Below are positions 14,208-27,610 of a stretch of DNA of 64,000 bases, one piece after another; position 1 is the stretch's first letter; every line of letters begins with the position of its first letter. Source of the stretch: Chrysomallon squamiferum (Eukaryota > Mollusca > Gastropoda > Neomphalida > Peltospiridae). The stretch covers positions 14,724,668 through 14,788,667 of the forward strand of contig CM022667.1 of assembly GCA_012295275.1 (NCBI GenBank), read 5' to 3'. The translations under genes were made by a program, and so were the position numbers. The notes under the pieces were generated by a model. That model was not told the DNA's origin, ran no database searches, and saw nothing but the letters and a program-made list of their open reading frames with translations.

Positions 14208-15555
14208 ATAAACACACACGCACAAACACATACACATTCAGAGAAACAGAGAAAGAGAGAGAGAGAGCACGGAAGAAGAGCTAGAAATAAATGAATGAAT
14301 GAATGAATAAAGAAACAAATAAATAACTAAATAACTACAACCACAACATCAGTAACAATAATAACAAAACAAAGAGCATGTTCAGGAACCACATGTATAC
14401 TGCTAATACTATAATATTAGTATTATTACGACGTTTGCTATTAATAATAATAATACTTTTATTATAATACTACTTATTATAATTATTATAACTTGATTTA
14501 TTAATATTATTACTATTATCACAGCTACTATTATTATTATTAATACTATCATCTAGTAACTAAACAAACAAAAAAAACTAACTGAAAAGGAAAGATAACA
14601 AAATAAAGAAATGAAAACAACAACAACAACAAACAAACCCGTTTTTGGACTCGGTACATTCAAACTGGTCAGTGTGATGAGCGTCACAGTTAGACTGAAT
14701 ATGTAGGTCAACTTTCTGCACGTGCAGCTCTTTAGAGAGTTCTTCTTCCGTTAGCGTTTCCGGTTCTAGCTCTTTCTCTGTAAAAGGGAGAAAAGAAAAG
14801 CGCAAATTGCTTTATTCTGTATTTTTGTAATTTCTTCGTTTCTTTGTCTGTCTCACTTAATTGCCTTTCTTCTTCTCCTTCTTTTTATTATTATTTTTTG
14901 TTTTCGTTTATTCTTTATTTGTGTCAGTTTCTCTTTGACAGAAACATCAGTGGCAAAAATCTTAGCTAGTACAGACTATAACAATAACAACAACAAAAAC
15001 AATAATAACAGTAATAATAATAATAATAATATAATAATAATAATAATAATAATAACAATAATAATAATAACAAAAAAACAACAATAGTAACAATAACAAT
15101 AATAATAATAATAATAACAACAACAAAATATCAACAACAACGACAATAATAATAATATTATTAATAACAACAATAACAACAACAGCAACAGCAACAACAA
15201 CAACAACAACAACAACAATAATCAAGTAATAATAACAAAACCCATACATTCAAAACACTCAACACGATAACAAATTAAACGAACGAAAATCTTACTACAG
15301 CATCTCAGTCTCACCTTTATCTTCTCCAGTTTCCTCCCTTCGTCTGGAAATGGTGGACGGTTCATTGTACCTCGCCAGCCACTCTCTGAAACTTTCGAAC
15401 CGTCTTGGTCGCGACCGACATGGACCGTAACGCCTCCTACGCCAACTACTGCAACCAGAAGGGACATATCCCAGCTGACGTCGTTCCCGTAGATATCGAG
15501 CGAAGTCGTGGTAGCCAGACGCTTCTCTGTACCCACCGTACCGTTGTCTGTACAT
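4052..15555 (-). CDS. Transglutaminase, 16 exons, 822 residues
   Basis: Calcium-dependent protein-glutamine gamma-glutamyltransferase, which cross-links proteins through Gln-Lys isopeptide bonds. Exons, minus strand: 15555-15315, 14777-14639, 12304-12186, 11865-11590, 11303-11191, 10710-10597, 10328-10136, 9628-9490, 9127-9024, 8557-8395, 7588-7455, 7018-6960, 6234-6027, 5518-5352, 4882-4737, 4205-4052. All junctions are GT-AG and phase-compatible, and the total is 2469 bp. Residues 1 to about 80 form an Arg/Tyr-rich extension. An N-terminal beta-sandwich follows, then the catalytic core with GQCWVFS (Cys389), NFHLWNE (His448) and IIDATPQE (Asp471), and two C-terminal beta-barrels ending in [10 protein letters not shown]...VVEIMA. 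The Cys-His and His-Asp spacings (59 and 23) match vertebrate TGM1 and factor XIIIA, and the length is close to TGM1/annulin. It has no signal peptide. Introns are rich in microsatellites. The start is the ATG at 15555 with A at -3. An upstream non-coding exon cannot be excluded. Confidence 0.93.
4603..5240. repeat. Simple-repeat patches in transglutaminase introns 14-15
   Basis: (TTTA)n at about 4603-4642 lies in intron 15. Imperfect (ATCC)n at about 5100-5240 lies in intron 14. Exon 15 (4737-4882) is between them. Confidence 0.8.
5902..6010. repeat. (CT)n microsatellite, transglutaminase intron 13
   Basis: About 100 bp of CT with a few CTGT interruptions. It is preceded by a (CAT)n run at about 5879-5902 and ends 17 bp from the exon 13 donor. 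Confidence 0.95.
6355..7272. repeat. (AAT)n, poly(A) and (CTT)n/(ATT)n tracts around exon 12
   Basis: (AAT)n at about 6355-6417 and a mixed ACT-type tract at 6600-6860 lie in intron 12. A 42-base poly(A) run at about 7024-7065 forms the pyrimidine tract of the exon 12 acceptor on the minus strand. (ATT)n(CTT)n(ATT)n fills 7128-7272 in intron 11. Exon 12 itself (6960-7018) is only 59 bp. Confidence 0.85.
7690..8385. repeat. 26-bp palindrome-containing minisatellite filling transglutaminase intron 10
   Basis: About 26-27 tandem copies of a 26-bp unit of the form CATTAATGTACTTCATGAAT plus ATTTCA, with common variants (CTTGATG, TTTTACA, CGTTAATG). Each unit contains two perfect 8-bp palindromes, CATTAATG and TTCATGAA. 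The array occupies most of the intron between exons 10 and 11 and stops within about 10 bp of the exon 10 donor. Confidence 0.93.
9024..9127 (-). CDS. Transglutaminase exon 9, catalytic His and Asp
   Basis: Encodes NFHLWNE (His448) and [12 protein letters not shown] (Asp471), which complete the triad. The presence of all three catalytic residues in good context indicates an active enzyme rather than a band 4.2-like inactive homologue. Confidence 0.93.
9490..9628 (-). CDS. Transglutaminase exon 8
   Basis: Encodes the conserved [20 protein letters not shown] segment that follows the active-site Cys and leads into the catalytic His loop. It ends inside the Trp codon (TG|G) just before NFHLWNE. 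Phase 1 in, phase 2 out. Confidence 0.92.
10136..10328 (-). CDS. Transglutaminase exon 7, catalytic cysteine
   Basis: Contains VGNWSG, the Trp-Thr-Gly-Ser segment and the active-site motif YGQCWVFSG with Cys389. The preceding exon ends at GTAAGT (10596-10591). Choosing that donor over the GTAGTA three bases earlier gives the same residue spacing as factor XIIIA between the SR and VN motifs. The following 507-bp intron is mostly AAC/AAT and other simple repeats. Confidence 0.92.
11527..11584. repeat. (GA)n microsatellite, transglutaminase intron 4
   Basis: Uninterrupted GA on the plus strand ending a few bases from the exon 4 donor. Confidence 0.95.
12117..12650. repeat. (ATT)n, (GA)n and (AGT)n tracts around exon 3
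   Basis: (ATT)n at 12117-12162 lies just downstream of the exon 3 donor. (GA)n at 12391-12467 and GTG/AGT trinucleotides at about 12520-12645 lie in intron 2. Confidence 0.85.
13415..13525. repeat. Two-copy ~50-bp direct repeat in intron 2
   Basis: Two adjacent, nearly identical T-rich units (TTTCTTTCTTTATTTCTTTA followed by a TATTATTATT stretch), one from about 13421 and one from about 13472. Confidence 0.7.
14163..14205. repeat. (TG)n microsatellite
   Basis: About 21 TG dinucleotides in intron 2 of the transglutaminase. Confidence 0.95.
14980..15225. repeat. (AAT)n/(AAC)n tract, transglutaminase intron 1
   Basis: Nearly 250 bp of mixed AAT/AAC trinucleotides. The open frames it produces (poly Leu, Val, Ile) are not genes. 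Confidence 0.85.
15315..15555 (-). CDS. Transglutaminase exon 1, Arg-rich N-terminal extension
   Basis: Encodes 80 residues, about 20 of them Arg and 8 Tyr, including an RRRR run, and ends in phase 1 at a GTGAGA donor. It places the catalytic Cys about 110 residues later than in TGM2-type enzymes, as in annulin- or TGM1-like proteins with N-terminal membrane or regulatory extensions. Another frame over the same DNA is also open (15593-15222), but it does not join exon 2 and is not supported. Confidence 0.8.
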
Positions 15556-15714
15556 GTTCGCTTTCGTGCGACAGAGAAATTGTCAATCAGCAAAAAGCAA
15601 AAATATAAAGTCGTTTAATAAAGCACGGACTACGTTAAGCTTTAAGAATAGAGCATACACAGATTTATGACTAGCTTGTCAATAAAAGTATTCATGATTG
15701 ACTGATTATCAGTG

Positions 15715-16200
15715 GTATTGATTTTTGACTGTTGATAATGCAAGGGCTGTTCCAGAATGTGATAACGGGGTCGCAGTAATGTGCTGTGAATAAACGAACG
15801 AATACGAGGGGTGAGGATTTGACGTCTGGGGCAGATTAGAGTTGATCCTTGATACTGCAAGGGCAGTTCGATACTCAAAATCGGGGTCGTAATGAAATGT
15901 GCTGAATGAATGAATAACAACGGTATCGATTTTCACGTTTGATATACTATAAGGGCGTTTCTTGAGTGGGACCGCGGGGTCGCAATAACGTGTGAATATC
16001 GGAGGGTGTGGGGGTGATTTTTTGTTTGATACAGCGGGTGCATTTCTAAGGTGTCTTGAGTTAATGAATATTACGTGTCCTGATTTTCTGCAGTGGAATG
16101 TATGATCCACAATAACATGCTGTGAATGTTTGAATATGAAGCCTGTTGATTCGAAATTTGATTTGCTTGAGGCGACTCCAGTTCGAGAAAAGGGCAGAAG
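15715..16200. repeat. Degenerate ~100-bp tandem repeat upstream of the transglutaminase
   Basis: Four or more diverged copies share a TTGATA-type start, a GCAAGGGC-like segment, a GGGGTCGCAATAA-like core and a GTGCTGTGAAT-like segment. They begin at roughly 15715, 15835, 15925 and 16015, and a partial copy runs to about 16200. It lies directly upstream of exon 1. No coding potential was recognised. Confidence 0.6.
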
Positions 16201-16924
16201 AAATGTGATCATGTTTACTCCATACCAAATAATCTTGATTTAAAATTTGATAATAAAGAATACTGTAAGGATCGCATTTATTTGAAATTTAAAATAACGT
16301 AAGTATAAAATCAGTTACATTTACTGTGTTTGTTTCACAACACCACGGCACAAAATTAAAACCAGATATTGGGTGTCATTCAAAGGTAAATAACCAGCTC
16401 CTACAGCATTTACTGTGGCTACAATAACACCAAAAACAAATAAAAAGCAAAACGACAACAATAACAACAAATACAACTACAACAACTACTACTGCTACTA
16501 TTACTACTACTACTACCACTACCACTACCACTACTACTACTATACAAGTATTAAATTGGATACATTTATGTTATAGAGCAACAGCTATTACTAGGATTTA
16601 CTATAAAAATTACTACTACTATTACTACTACTACTACTATTACTAAATTATTCTGTCTTATTACTTACCTCTACTAATAATATATCAACAGTACTGTGGC
16701 TACAACTACCACTGCAGCGACACCTACTACTAATGCTATTATCACGACCACTACCATTATTTCTATTACTATTAGTCTTACTATATCCACCACTATGACT
16801 ATTACTACTGCTGATTTTACTACTACTAAAAACTACTGCTATTAACACTACTACAACCACGACAACGCCTCTTCCACCACCACAAACATTAAGACTATTA
16901 CTACTACAACCATTACTACTATTG

Positions 16925-16959
<35 letters not shown>

Positions 16960-17942
16960 GTTACTTCTACTGCTACTATATACTATTACCAGTCGTTCGT
17001 CACCAATCTTACCTAATCTTCACCAGAACTCTCTTATAAAATTCAGAAATGTGGTCCACGACATGCGTACATGAACCTTCCTCAGAAGAAAATAAGTATT
17101 TAATTACTCCACACGTTCAACATACATGAACCGAGAAACTAAAACAATTCGTTTTGCTTGGAAAAGACTTATACCAAAAAAAAAAAAAAAAAAAAAAAAA
17201 ATTCTGTTCATGTAGCTGTTGTTCCGATACACTGCTTTTAAAACCAATCAACTCTGTGTAGGACAGTAGCCAGACAGTGTATACTGTAGATAAATAAAGT
17301 GCTGTGTGTTTTCTATTATTCTCGACAGACGTCTGGGCAAACATTCTTTTCATCGCCATGTCGACAAATGCATTAACAGTTTTGAAGTGTACTGTGAGTT
17401 GTGACAAGGACAACAAAAGAACAAGAACGATAAGCTGTGACATTTAACTTTTTTTTTAAAAATAGGATTATTATCTGGATAAAGACTTGTTTACTGAAAA
17501 CACGTAAACCTTTGTGGATTGGTATAAACTCGTTGGTGTGTGTTTCTGGCTGTTAGTGTGTGCATAAGTGTTTGTGTATTTTAGAATAATAAAATAATTT
17601 AAAGTTTAAGTTTAAAACGATTGACTACTTTTTTTTTGAGGGGGGTCATTTTTTTCTGCTTTAAAAGAGCTAATAACAAGAAAAGCAAAACAAATACAAA
17701 CAAATACAAACAAACAAACAAAAACATACAAACAAATAAATAAATAAATAAATTAAAGTGTAAAAATGATATAAGAAATTCGAGGTACACACAAATCCGT
17801 ATTCTCTATCGCTCATGTTAGCACAAACCTTCACAGATCTACAAACACACAAAACCCAATACACATACATAGCAATGAAAAAACCCCAAACAAACAGTAT
17901 TCATTGTAATGATATTTCTTCTTGTTCTTTGTTCTTCTTGTT

Positions 17943-17973
<31 letters not shown>

Positions 17974-18435
17974 TTATTATTATTATTATTATTATGTTTA
18001 TTATTATTATTATTATTCTTAATAGTAGTAGTAGTAGTAATAATAGTATTAATATTATTATTATTATTATTATTAGTAGTAGTAGTAGTAGTAGTAGTAG
18101 TAATATTTTTATCTTCATCATTATTATAGAAATTATGCTTCGGATTGTTGTGAATGCACACAATACATTTCTGAGATGTCACTGCATAGCAACAAATAAA
18201 TTTATTGACAAAATAGCCATAAACAGGATTTACAATATTTTATTTTTTCATATAACCCAACTTGATCACGCTGCCACTCCAGTCAACTCTGATGTTCACA
18301 CGGTTAGATCGCGAAATGTCACTCAGATATTTGAACGGATTTAAGATTTCTTTTTGAATATTATCTCGTCAGAGTCGTACCAAGACGACAGTATCTGATA
18401 CGTCCAAATACACTATCGGGATCTTTCACAGTTAG
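16201..18435. other. Intergenic region, microsatellite-rich
   Basis: Between the 5' end of the transglutaminase and the 3' end of the PAN/EGF gene. It holds ACT-type trinucleotide tracts (about 16480-16980), poly(A) at about 17176-17201, T/AAAC-rich sequence near 17690-17750, and (CTT)n/(ATT)n/(AGT)n at about 17935-18110. I see no gene. AATAAA on the minus strand at 18206-18201 is a plausible poly(A) signal for the gene ending at 18436. Confidence 0.5.
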
Positions 18436-20999
<2,564 letters not shown>

Positions 21000-21011
21000 G
21001 ATCAAATACTG

Positions 21012-22277
21012 AAAAGAGTATAAAAATAATGAAAGGAAACGGCTAGCGTCTACAGACTAAAGATTAAAAAGGAGGGACAAACACAAAGAAGAGAAAAATG
21101 GCTGAAATGAAGCTTAATGTGGGAACAGAACAATGATTGCTTCCAAGAAAACAAAGACAGAAACTAGAACAGCCGGAATGAAGCATAGATAGAAGAGCAG
21201 TTTGAAGCAGAACAAGAAGGAATGATGCTACGAAAGAAGGATTTAATCGGTCGGAGACGGAATACGAACGAAAATCCTTGTTTCAAATAACCTGTTTTTC
21301 ACCCGTAATTTTGACCAAAGAACACGATTGTTTTATCCCGTAGGAATTACCACAACAGACACAGGCAGCTGCTTAGTAAGCTAGTGAAACACGAGATAAC
21401 GAGACACAAAGATTCAACCACTTTACTACTAATAACACTTTAACAGTGGTCACTATTTCTTCAAATGGAATGGAATCATAACACCAACAGTTGGAAATTT
21501 CAGACTACGATGTGACGTCATAATGTCTGTCTATTATTTTACCGCAGTGCGGTCAGTGTTTTGTTTAAGTTGTGTACGCTTTCCTTTACGCATTGACCTT
21601 TTTTCTTTCTACTGATGTAAAATAAACGTCATTATAATTCGACTTAATGCTTATTACATTACCGAGACCAAAGAATTAAAACAATTCGTCCTCTGATTTG
21701 TCCTAGACCACTGAATGACTATATTGTTTTTGATCGTATTTATTAGGATCTGTGCTACAAATAAGTCTAAATAGAACTCCTTGTCATTTCCCTAATGGAT
21801 TTTCTCACTTAAAATGCATTTATCGAGTAGAAACTATAAGTCTCTGTAAAATAAAATAAAAATGAAAACAGAATAATAATACTCACACCAGTCTCTGGTG
21901 TTTTTAATTTTCAGTTTATCACTGATCAGACGAAATCGTACAGAGTTTACTGTCGTCATAATTTATATTAAAGTAGTATTTCTTTTCTCGTTTAGAAACA
22001 ACTAGACATTATTATTATTTTATTTACATTCCAACTAAACAGGTTAGATCATTCCAGACACTTTAAAATGACTGTTGTCCTTTCTGCTGTTGTAGTTGTT
22101 ATTGTTGTTGTTGTTGTCGTTTTTATTGTTGTTGCTATTATTATTTTTATTATTACTATTATTATTATTATTATTAGTAGTATGGTTGTTGTTTTGTCTT
22201 TGATTATGTTATTATAGTTGTTATGTTGCTGCTGTTCTTATTATTGTTTTGTTTTTGTTGTCATTGCTTTGGTTCTT

Positions 22278-22358
<81 letters not shown>

Positions 22359-22781
22359 TTATTATTTTATTTAGTCACTAAACGAATGATTTTGTTCTTC
22401 TTCTTGTTTTCTCTTAATTTATGTTTACGACTAAACGCTTATCAACAGCTACCTTTCGTCTTATATCATTTACATGCATTAAAAACTAAAACACATATTT
22501 CTATTCGTAATTCCCTGTGTCACTCGAACTGTTATAGGTATTTGTTTAACAGTGCAATTATTAAACTAATTGTCTGCGTGTTGGTGTTTATCTGTGTTCG
22601 TGCATGAGGGTGAATATAATTAAAACAAGTATTATCTGTTTAACAAATTATTAAATTTTAAAAGAAACAAACGAAGGAAAATAACAACAACAATATAAAA
22701 CTATTTAGTTCTGGATCAATTTAATGAGAAATATCTTTTTTTTTCATTAAACATTCCTGCCATTCCTGCTGGTCCTTTTTC
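21012..22781. other. Intergenic region; promoter/5' UTR of the PAN/EGF gene presumed here
   Basis: No coding exon recognised. (GTT)n and (ATT)n lie at about 22085-22180, and (CTT)n(ATT)n at about 22275-22370. ATTAAA on the minus strand near 22724-22719 is a plausible poly(A) signal for the small secreted-protein gene. Confidence 0.5.
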
Positions 22782-23361
22782 TTAGTAGCAGATGATGTAT
22801 TTGTGATTGTGGTCGTAGAAATAAGCCCACCACCTTCTCATTGAGTTAGCCTCTGTTTTCAGAGAACATCTGTTGCTATGAACATTGAATTTAATATCAA
22901 TGTCGTTTACACCGGGAACAAACCTGAAAATAACATAATTGATATAAAAACGTTCCTATGTATGTAGGTCTTTGTGTGTTTCTGTCTGTGTAAATATACA
23001 AACAAAAACAATATTAGTTATAAATGTATTACAAGCCATATATATATTAAATTACAACAAAGAGACCTCTTCCCTCCCTCCCCCTGTTTCTCTCTTTGTG
23101 TTTTTCTTTGTCATATCTTATACGTCAAAGATACTTGCCAGTCTGACCAACTACCACCGAACCACTGAAGTTTGAAGGCAACAATCCTTCCTTTTTTGAT
23201 CAGCTGGTCAACATTGGGATACAGTCCCGCATTCCATCTGCAGTCAAGAGTAGGTCCCTCCAATACTTCTTTGCACTTTCCCTGAAAATAAAAATAAAAA
23301 CAAACAAATATTAATAAAGGGTTATTTTTAGATATCCTGGATTCTTCTTCTTCTTCTTCTT

Positions 23362-23436
<75 letters not shown>

Positions 23437-23508
23437 TTAATTTTCATTTCTTTTTTTTCCATCTGTTTTATTTTACTGATTAATATATTAGTTTACAGTA
23501 AAATTTGA

Positions 23509-23591
<83 letters not shown>

Positions 23592-23742
23592 TCTCACAGT
23601 GTGTGTATCTTTTTTCTCTTTGTTTCAAATCAATGATAATAATAATACAAACCTGATTTAATTTATAAATAACAAGATCGTTCCAGGAAAATACTGCTGG
23701 AAACAGCATCGCCAGGAGAAAAATAATGAAATTCGTAGACAT
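22782..23742 (-). CDS. Small secreted protein, 129 residues, four cysteines, family unknown
   Basis: Coding exons are 23742-23653, 23281-23124 and 22923-22782: 90 + 158 + 142 = 390 bp, phases 0 and 2, all GT-AG. For exon 2 the GTATAAG donor at 23123 keeps the frame. An earlier GTATCT would cause a frameshift. The product starts MSTNFIIFLLAMLFPAVFS, a clear signal peptide. The mature ~110 residues contain four Cys (two in exon 2, two in exon 3), an aromatic WFGGSWSDW stretch and a C-terminus MRRWWAYFYDHNHKYIICY. Four Cys could make two disulfides. I do not recognise the family. A 5' UTR exon lies at about 24183-24245. Confidence 0.78.
23341..23587. repeat. (CTT)n(ATT)n and (CT)n tracts in intron 1 of the secreted-protein gene
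   Basis: (CTT)n/(ATT)n at 23341-23437 and (CT)n at 23514-23587, between the first two coding exons. Confidence 0.9.
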
Positions 23743-23989
23743 TGTATCTGAAAGCAAAACAAATAATTGTAATATAAAATAAAAAAAATATATACAATAA
23801 TAAATAAATAAATAAAAAAATAAAATATATAAGCTTCCGTTTATAGTCCTATCATGCACACTTTTTGAAAATTAACTTACATAGATAATTAAAAACATAA
23901 ATAATTACATTCAAGTACATTCAAATTTAAATATGAAATAGAATTAGTAGTCACTTAATAACTCCGCAAACAAAGATATAGTTCATCAT

Positions 23990-24022
<33 letters not shown>

Positions 24023-24182
24023 CAACGTCGAATTTTTAAAATTACACTTGTATCGATAATTAAACAGGCAAAGAATTTAAACAAAATGATTTAGGATCAA
24101 CATTCAAGTTTAATTATGCAATGGCTTATCATCATTAACATCATCATCATCATCATCATCATCAAACAGTACAGTATCTTAC

Positions 24183-24280
24183 CTTGTTTTGTAGAATTGC
24201 TGGTGCTTCGAGATAAGTAGAGTATTTGATGTTCTCCAGAGCGGATGTGTCCTAAGCTGATTTATCTTGTGCTATATAAA
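24183..24280 (-). promoter_or_regulatory. Core promoter and 5' UTR exon of the 129-residue secreted protein
   Basis: On the minus strand TTTATATAG (24280-24272) is a TATA box. About 30 bp further is the expected start site. A short leader then ends at CAAAACAAG|GTAAGA (donor from 24182). The matching acceptor (GCTTTCAG) lies at 23750-23748, five bases before the start codon. Confidence 0.6.
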
Positions 24281-24289
24281 CAATTTTCA

Positions 24290-24629
24290 TACAGTAATTA
24301 ACAAGTAGTGAGTGACTGAGTGAAAAAAATGAAGGTGCTAATGACAGCAAGCTGTTGTGGAGCACAAGTAATTTGCACCTTATTTTTATATATTACAGGT
24401 GTTGTGAGTAACGTCTGTACCAGATGTTGTAACCATTATGATAAGGCTCGAATCCGAAGATGCTGATTTTGTTAATTTTCGAAGAGGGTTGGATGGATGT
24501 ATGATGGATGGACAGATTGATAGATGGACAGATTGATAGATGGACAGATGGATAGATGGATACTGAATGAAGGTAAAAAAGGGAGGTACAGTGAAAACGA
24601 CAGACTGCATGAAACAGAGAGAGAGAAAG

Positions 24630-24717
<88 letters not shown>

Positions 24718-25622
24718 TTTCAAATGAACTCCCTGAGAGATAATAATTCTGGCCATTCAGTTTCGCAATAATGGAGATAAATCAGTTTACACCTCTAATA
24801 ACAAAAACGGTCTACATCTGTTCATTTGAGAGTAAACAGGGAATAAAAAAGAATATATTTATGACGTGCGTTTTCGCATCAACAGTTCTAGCTCAACATG
24901 TGCTCACACTGATAAACGATTAATACAGTTATCTGTACACTGACAGCAGGTACATTTATATGTCATTGAAAAAAAATAAATAAATAAATAAATAAAATAA
25001 ATAAATAAAATAAATAAATAAATAAATAAATAAATAAATATTGGTAGTGACAGTAGTAATAGTAACAGTAATAGTAGTAGTAGCAGTAGCAGTAGTAGTA
25101 GTAGTAGTAACAGTGGTTTTAGTGATAATGCTACTGATAATGATTGTAATAGTAATAATAGTTTAGTGGTCCAATTACTGATACTAGTACTGGTACTACT
25201 AGTACTACTAGTAGTAGCAGTAGTAGTAGTTGTTGTTATTGCAGTTGTTATCGCATTCATAGTTGTCATAGTAATAGTAGTAGTATCATCAGAAGCAGCA
25301 GTAGCTGTAGTTGTAATGATAGACGTGGTAACTATAGTGATGTAGTTTTAATAGTAATAATACTTAACTACCTATATCAGTATAGTGTAAATATCTTGAA
25401 ATATATATATATATATATATGCTATGCTTTGTATAGTTGATAATCGATAATAAGAAAAATAGTAAAACAACAACAACAACAACAACAACAATAATAACAT
25501 AGACGAAGATAAAAAAAAATAAAAGTTCTCGCAGCAGATCGAAATGGTAATTTCATCTTCGTTCTAAATCTGGACTTGTAAGCGCATATTTCTAAATTTG
25601 TTTGATATATTTAGTTTGACTC

Positions 25623-25696
<74 letters not shown>

Positions 25697-26389
25697 CATA
25701 CAAAAGAAGAAAACCCCCACTAAAAAAGCAAATAAAACATAAATCGTCTAATTGTTTTTGAACGAGATAAAAATTATAATTAAATACGTATTATAAAGAA
25801 TTGTTTGGACATCATATCTAAATTGTTTTTTACAAACTTCATTGTAAGTACAATCAATATTTCTGTGGCTGTTTTCACAGTAAGTAATACTTTTACTTAA
25901 TAGCTGCATTTTAAATGCAAAACAATAGGCACTGCATTGTGAATTGTTTCTGTGGTTACTGACAGCTTTTATCTTCTTTGCATGGCCAGAAAAAAAAACG
26001 CGTACGTCTGATCTTTATTTTATTGATGTGGTTAACAAGTTCAGACGATGTCGAAATCGGATATACTGCTGCATTCACAATGGTTTGTCAAAAGGTTAAT
26101 ACAGAGAAAGAAGGAAATAAAAGATAATACACAAACGAAAAAAAAAAAAAAAAAAGAAGTTTTTTATCTTTATTTTTACCGGGGCAAATGACATTTTCCT
26201 TTCACGATAATTTTATTATATCCATCAGACATTACCATTTTTATTTTAAATTGTCAGAGATGTGATTGAATATTATTTGTTGAATGGTGAGGGTCTAAAA
26301 TTAATTGAACTGCGGTCCCTTTCTTGCATGAAAGTTATTAGCAGAAAGGGCCAGACTCCAGATAGTACTGAACATTTTGTTTCTTTTTA
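24290..26389. other. Intergenic region between divergent genes, simple-repeat rich
   Basis: No gene recognised. It contains (GATG)n-like sequence near 24490-24560, (GA)n at 24632-24712, (AAAT)n at about 24970-25040, an AGT/AGC trinucleotide tract at about 25045-25300, and (AAC)n near 25470. Confidence 0.5.
25628..25695. repeat. Interrupted poly(A) tract
   Basis: About 67 bp of A with one GC interruption near the middle. No retrogene or SINE body is evident upstream. Confidence 0.85.
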
Positions 26390-26750
26390 GGAAACCATTA
26401 TGGCGTTTTCTGGTGTCTGTGTGGTTCTGCTGTTGAGCACATGCGTAGTATTGCCGCCGGCGCAGTCTTGTGACGTTACCGTTATGAAGAACGAAGCTGT
26501 TTCCGAGAAAACGTTTAATCGGATGTTACACAACGTCTACAGCACCACAGTAATGACGAGAATAAATTGTTCCAAACACTGCAACGACGACGAACAGTGC
26601 AATGGGATGATTGTCTGTCCAGGTGTCTGTCACTTGTTTGGCGTTTTCTATCTTCTCAATAATGTGTCACATTTACAGGGAGATCATCAGAGCTGCAGTG
26701 TGTTTAATATGGTAAGTATTACTCTTATTAAATTAACACCTTTAATAATA

Positions 26751-27330
26751 CAGTGGCACTTTGACTTAAGAGTTTAATTCGTTCCGATACTCAGTTTGCT
26801 CGTATATCAAATCAAATTTCCCAACTGAAATTTATTGAAATACTATGAATCCGTTCCAGCCCCCCCCCCCAAAAAAAAACCCACCACAATTTTTTGTAAC
26901 GTGTTTTTAAATAAGAAAAATGTATTTATAAATGACAACTATTGTATAAAAAACAGAATAAAAGAGAATGTAAAGAAATAAATTGGTTTTGTAAACTGTA
27001 CAGGGTTAGGGTTTCTCCATCTTTTCAGAGACCCGTAGCTTAGAAATTATTTTAAAACTTTCGAGTTATAGCCTTCATCGACTCCTTCTGCTTCAGATGG
27101 TACATATCGCAGAACTACCATGCTCGTACTGCCTAGTCAAGTCGATTACACGCACACCACGCTATATCATGCGTTAATTCAATGGACAATCATCAGCTTC
27201 TTCTTCTCAACACTGTCCTTTGCACTCATTTTCTTAGGATCCAGGCAAAAAAAAAAACTGCAAAAGAACGCGAGGTGTGCGTGTACCTGGACTTAGGAGT
27301 GCCCCAACTAACGAGGTTTTCGAGTACTGA
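26751..27330 (-). mobile_element. Tigger/pogo-like non-autonomous DNA transposon remnant
   Basis: It starts with CAGTGGCACTTTGACTTAAG after a TA, which fits a Tc1/mariner-pogo TA target. Internally, on the minus strand, it retains the degraded N-terminus of a Tigger-type transposase (DPKK...KDS.EKKK near 27235-27180). It is the same family as the copies at 38829, 49781 and 57382. It inserted 39 bp into the intron of the pseudogene. Confidence 0.65.
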
Positions 27331-27610
27331 GCTTGGGAAATTTTTGCTTTGAGTTGGGAGCCAAAATCCGAGTTACGAACGAGCTTCAGACACGCCGCGG
27401 TTAGTTGGCGCAACGAACAACATAACATCCGGCCAGCACCCCGCCACTCACTCGTTTACTTCACGTGGTTACCTGACCGTGGAAGCATTAACTGTTGTTG
27501 TGTGTTCGCATTTTTGTGCAGTATTTTGCCAGATTTCTTTTTTCTGACCATGGATCGTAAGAAAGTGAGTGCAAAGGACAGTGCTTTGAAAGAAGAAACA
27601 GATTAATAAA
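27290..27610 (+). mobile_element. Second Tigger-like fragment in opposite orientation
   Basis: On the plus strand a GTTAGTTGGGG-type terminus and leader run into an ATG at 27549 followed by DRKKVSAKDS and a stop after 18 codons. This is the transposase N-terminus seen on the other strand of the neighbouring fragment. The two fragments face each other. Confidence 0.6.

Noticed and set aside
15222-15593. Alternative open frame over transglutaminase exon 1
   Set aside because: It does not join exon 2 in frame, whereas the chosen frame does, and the latter begins with a better start context.
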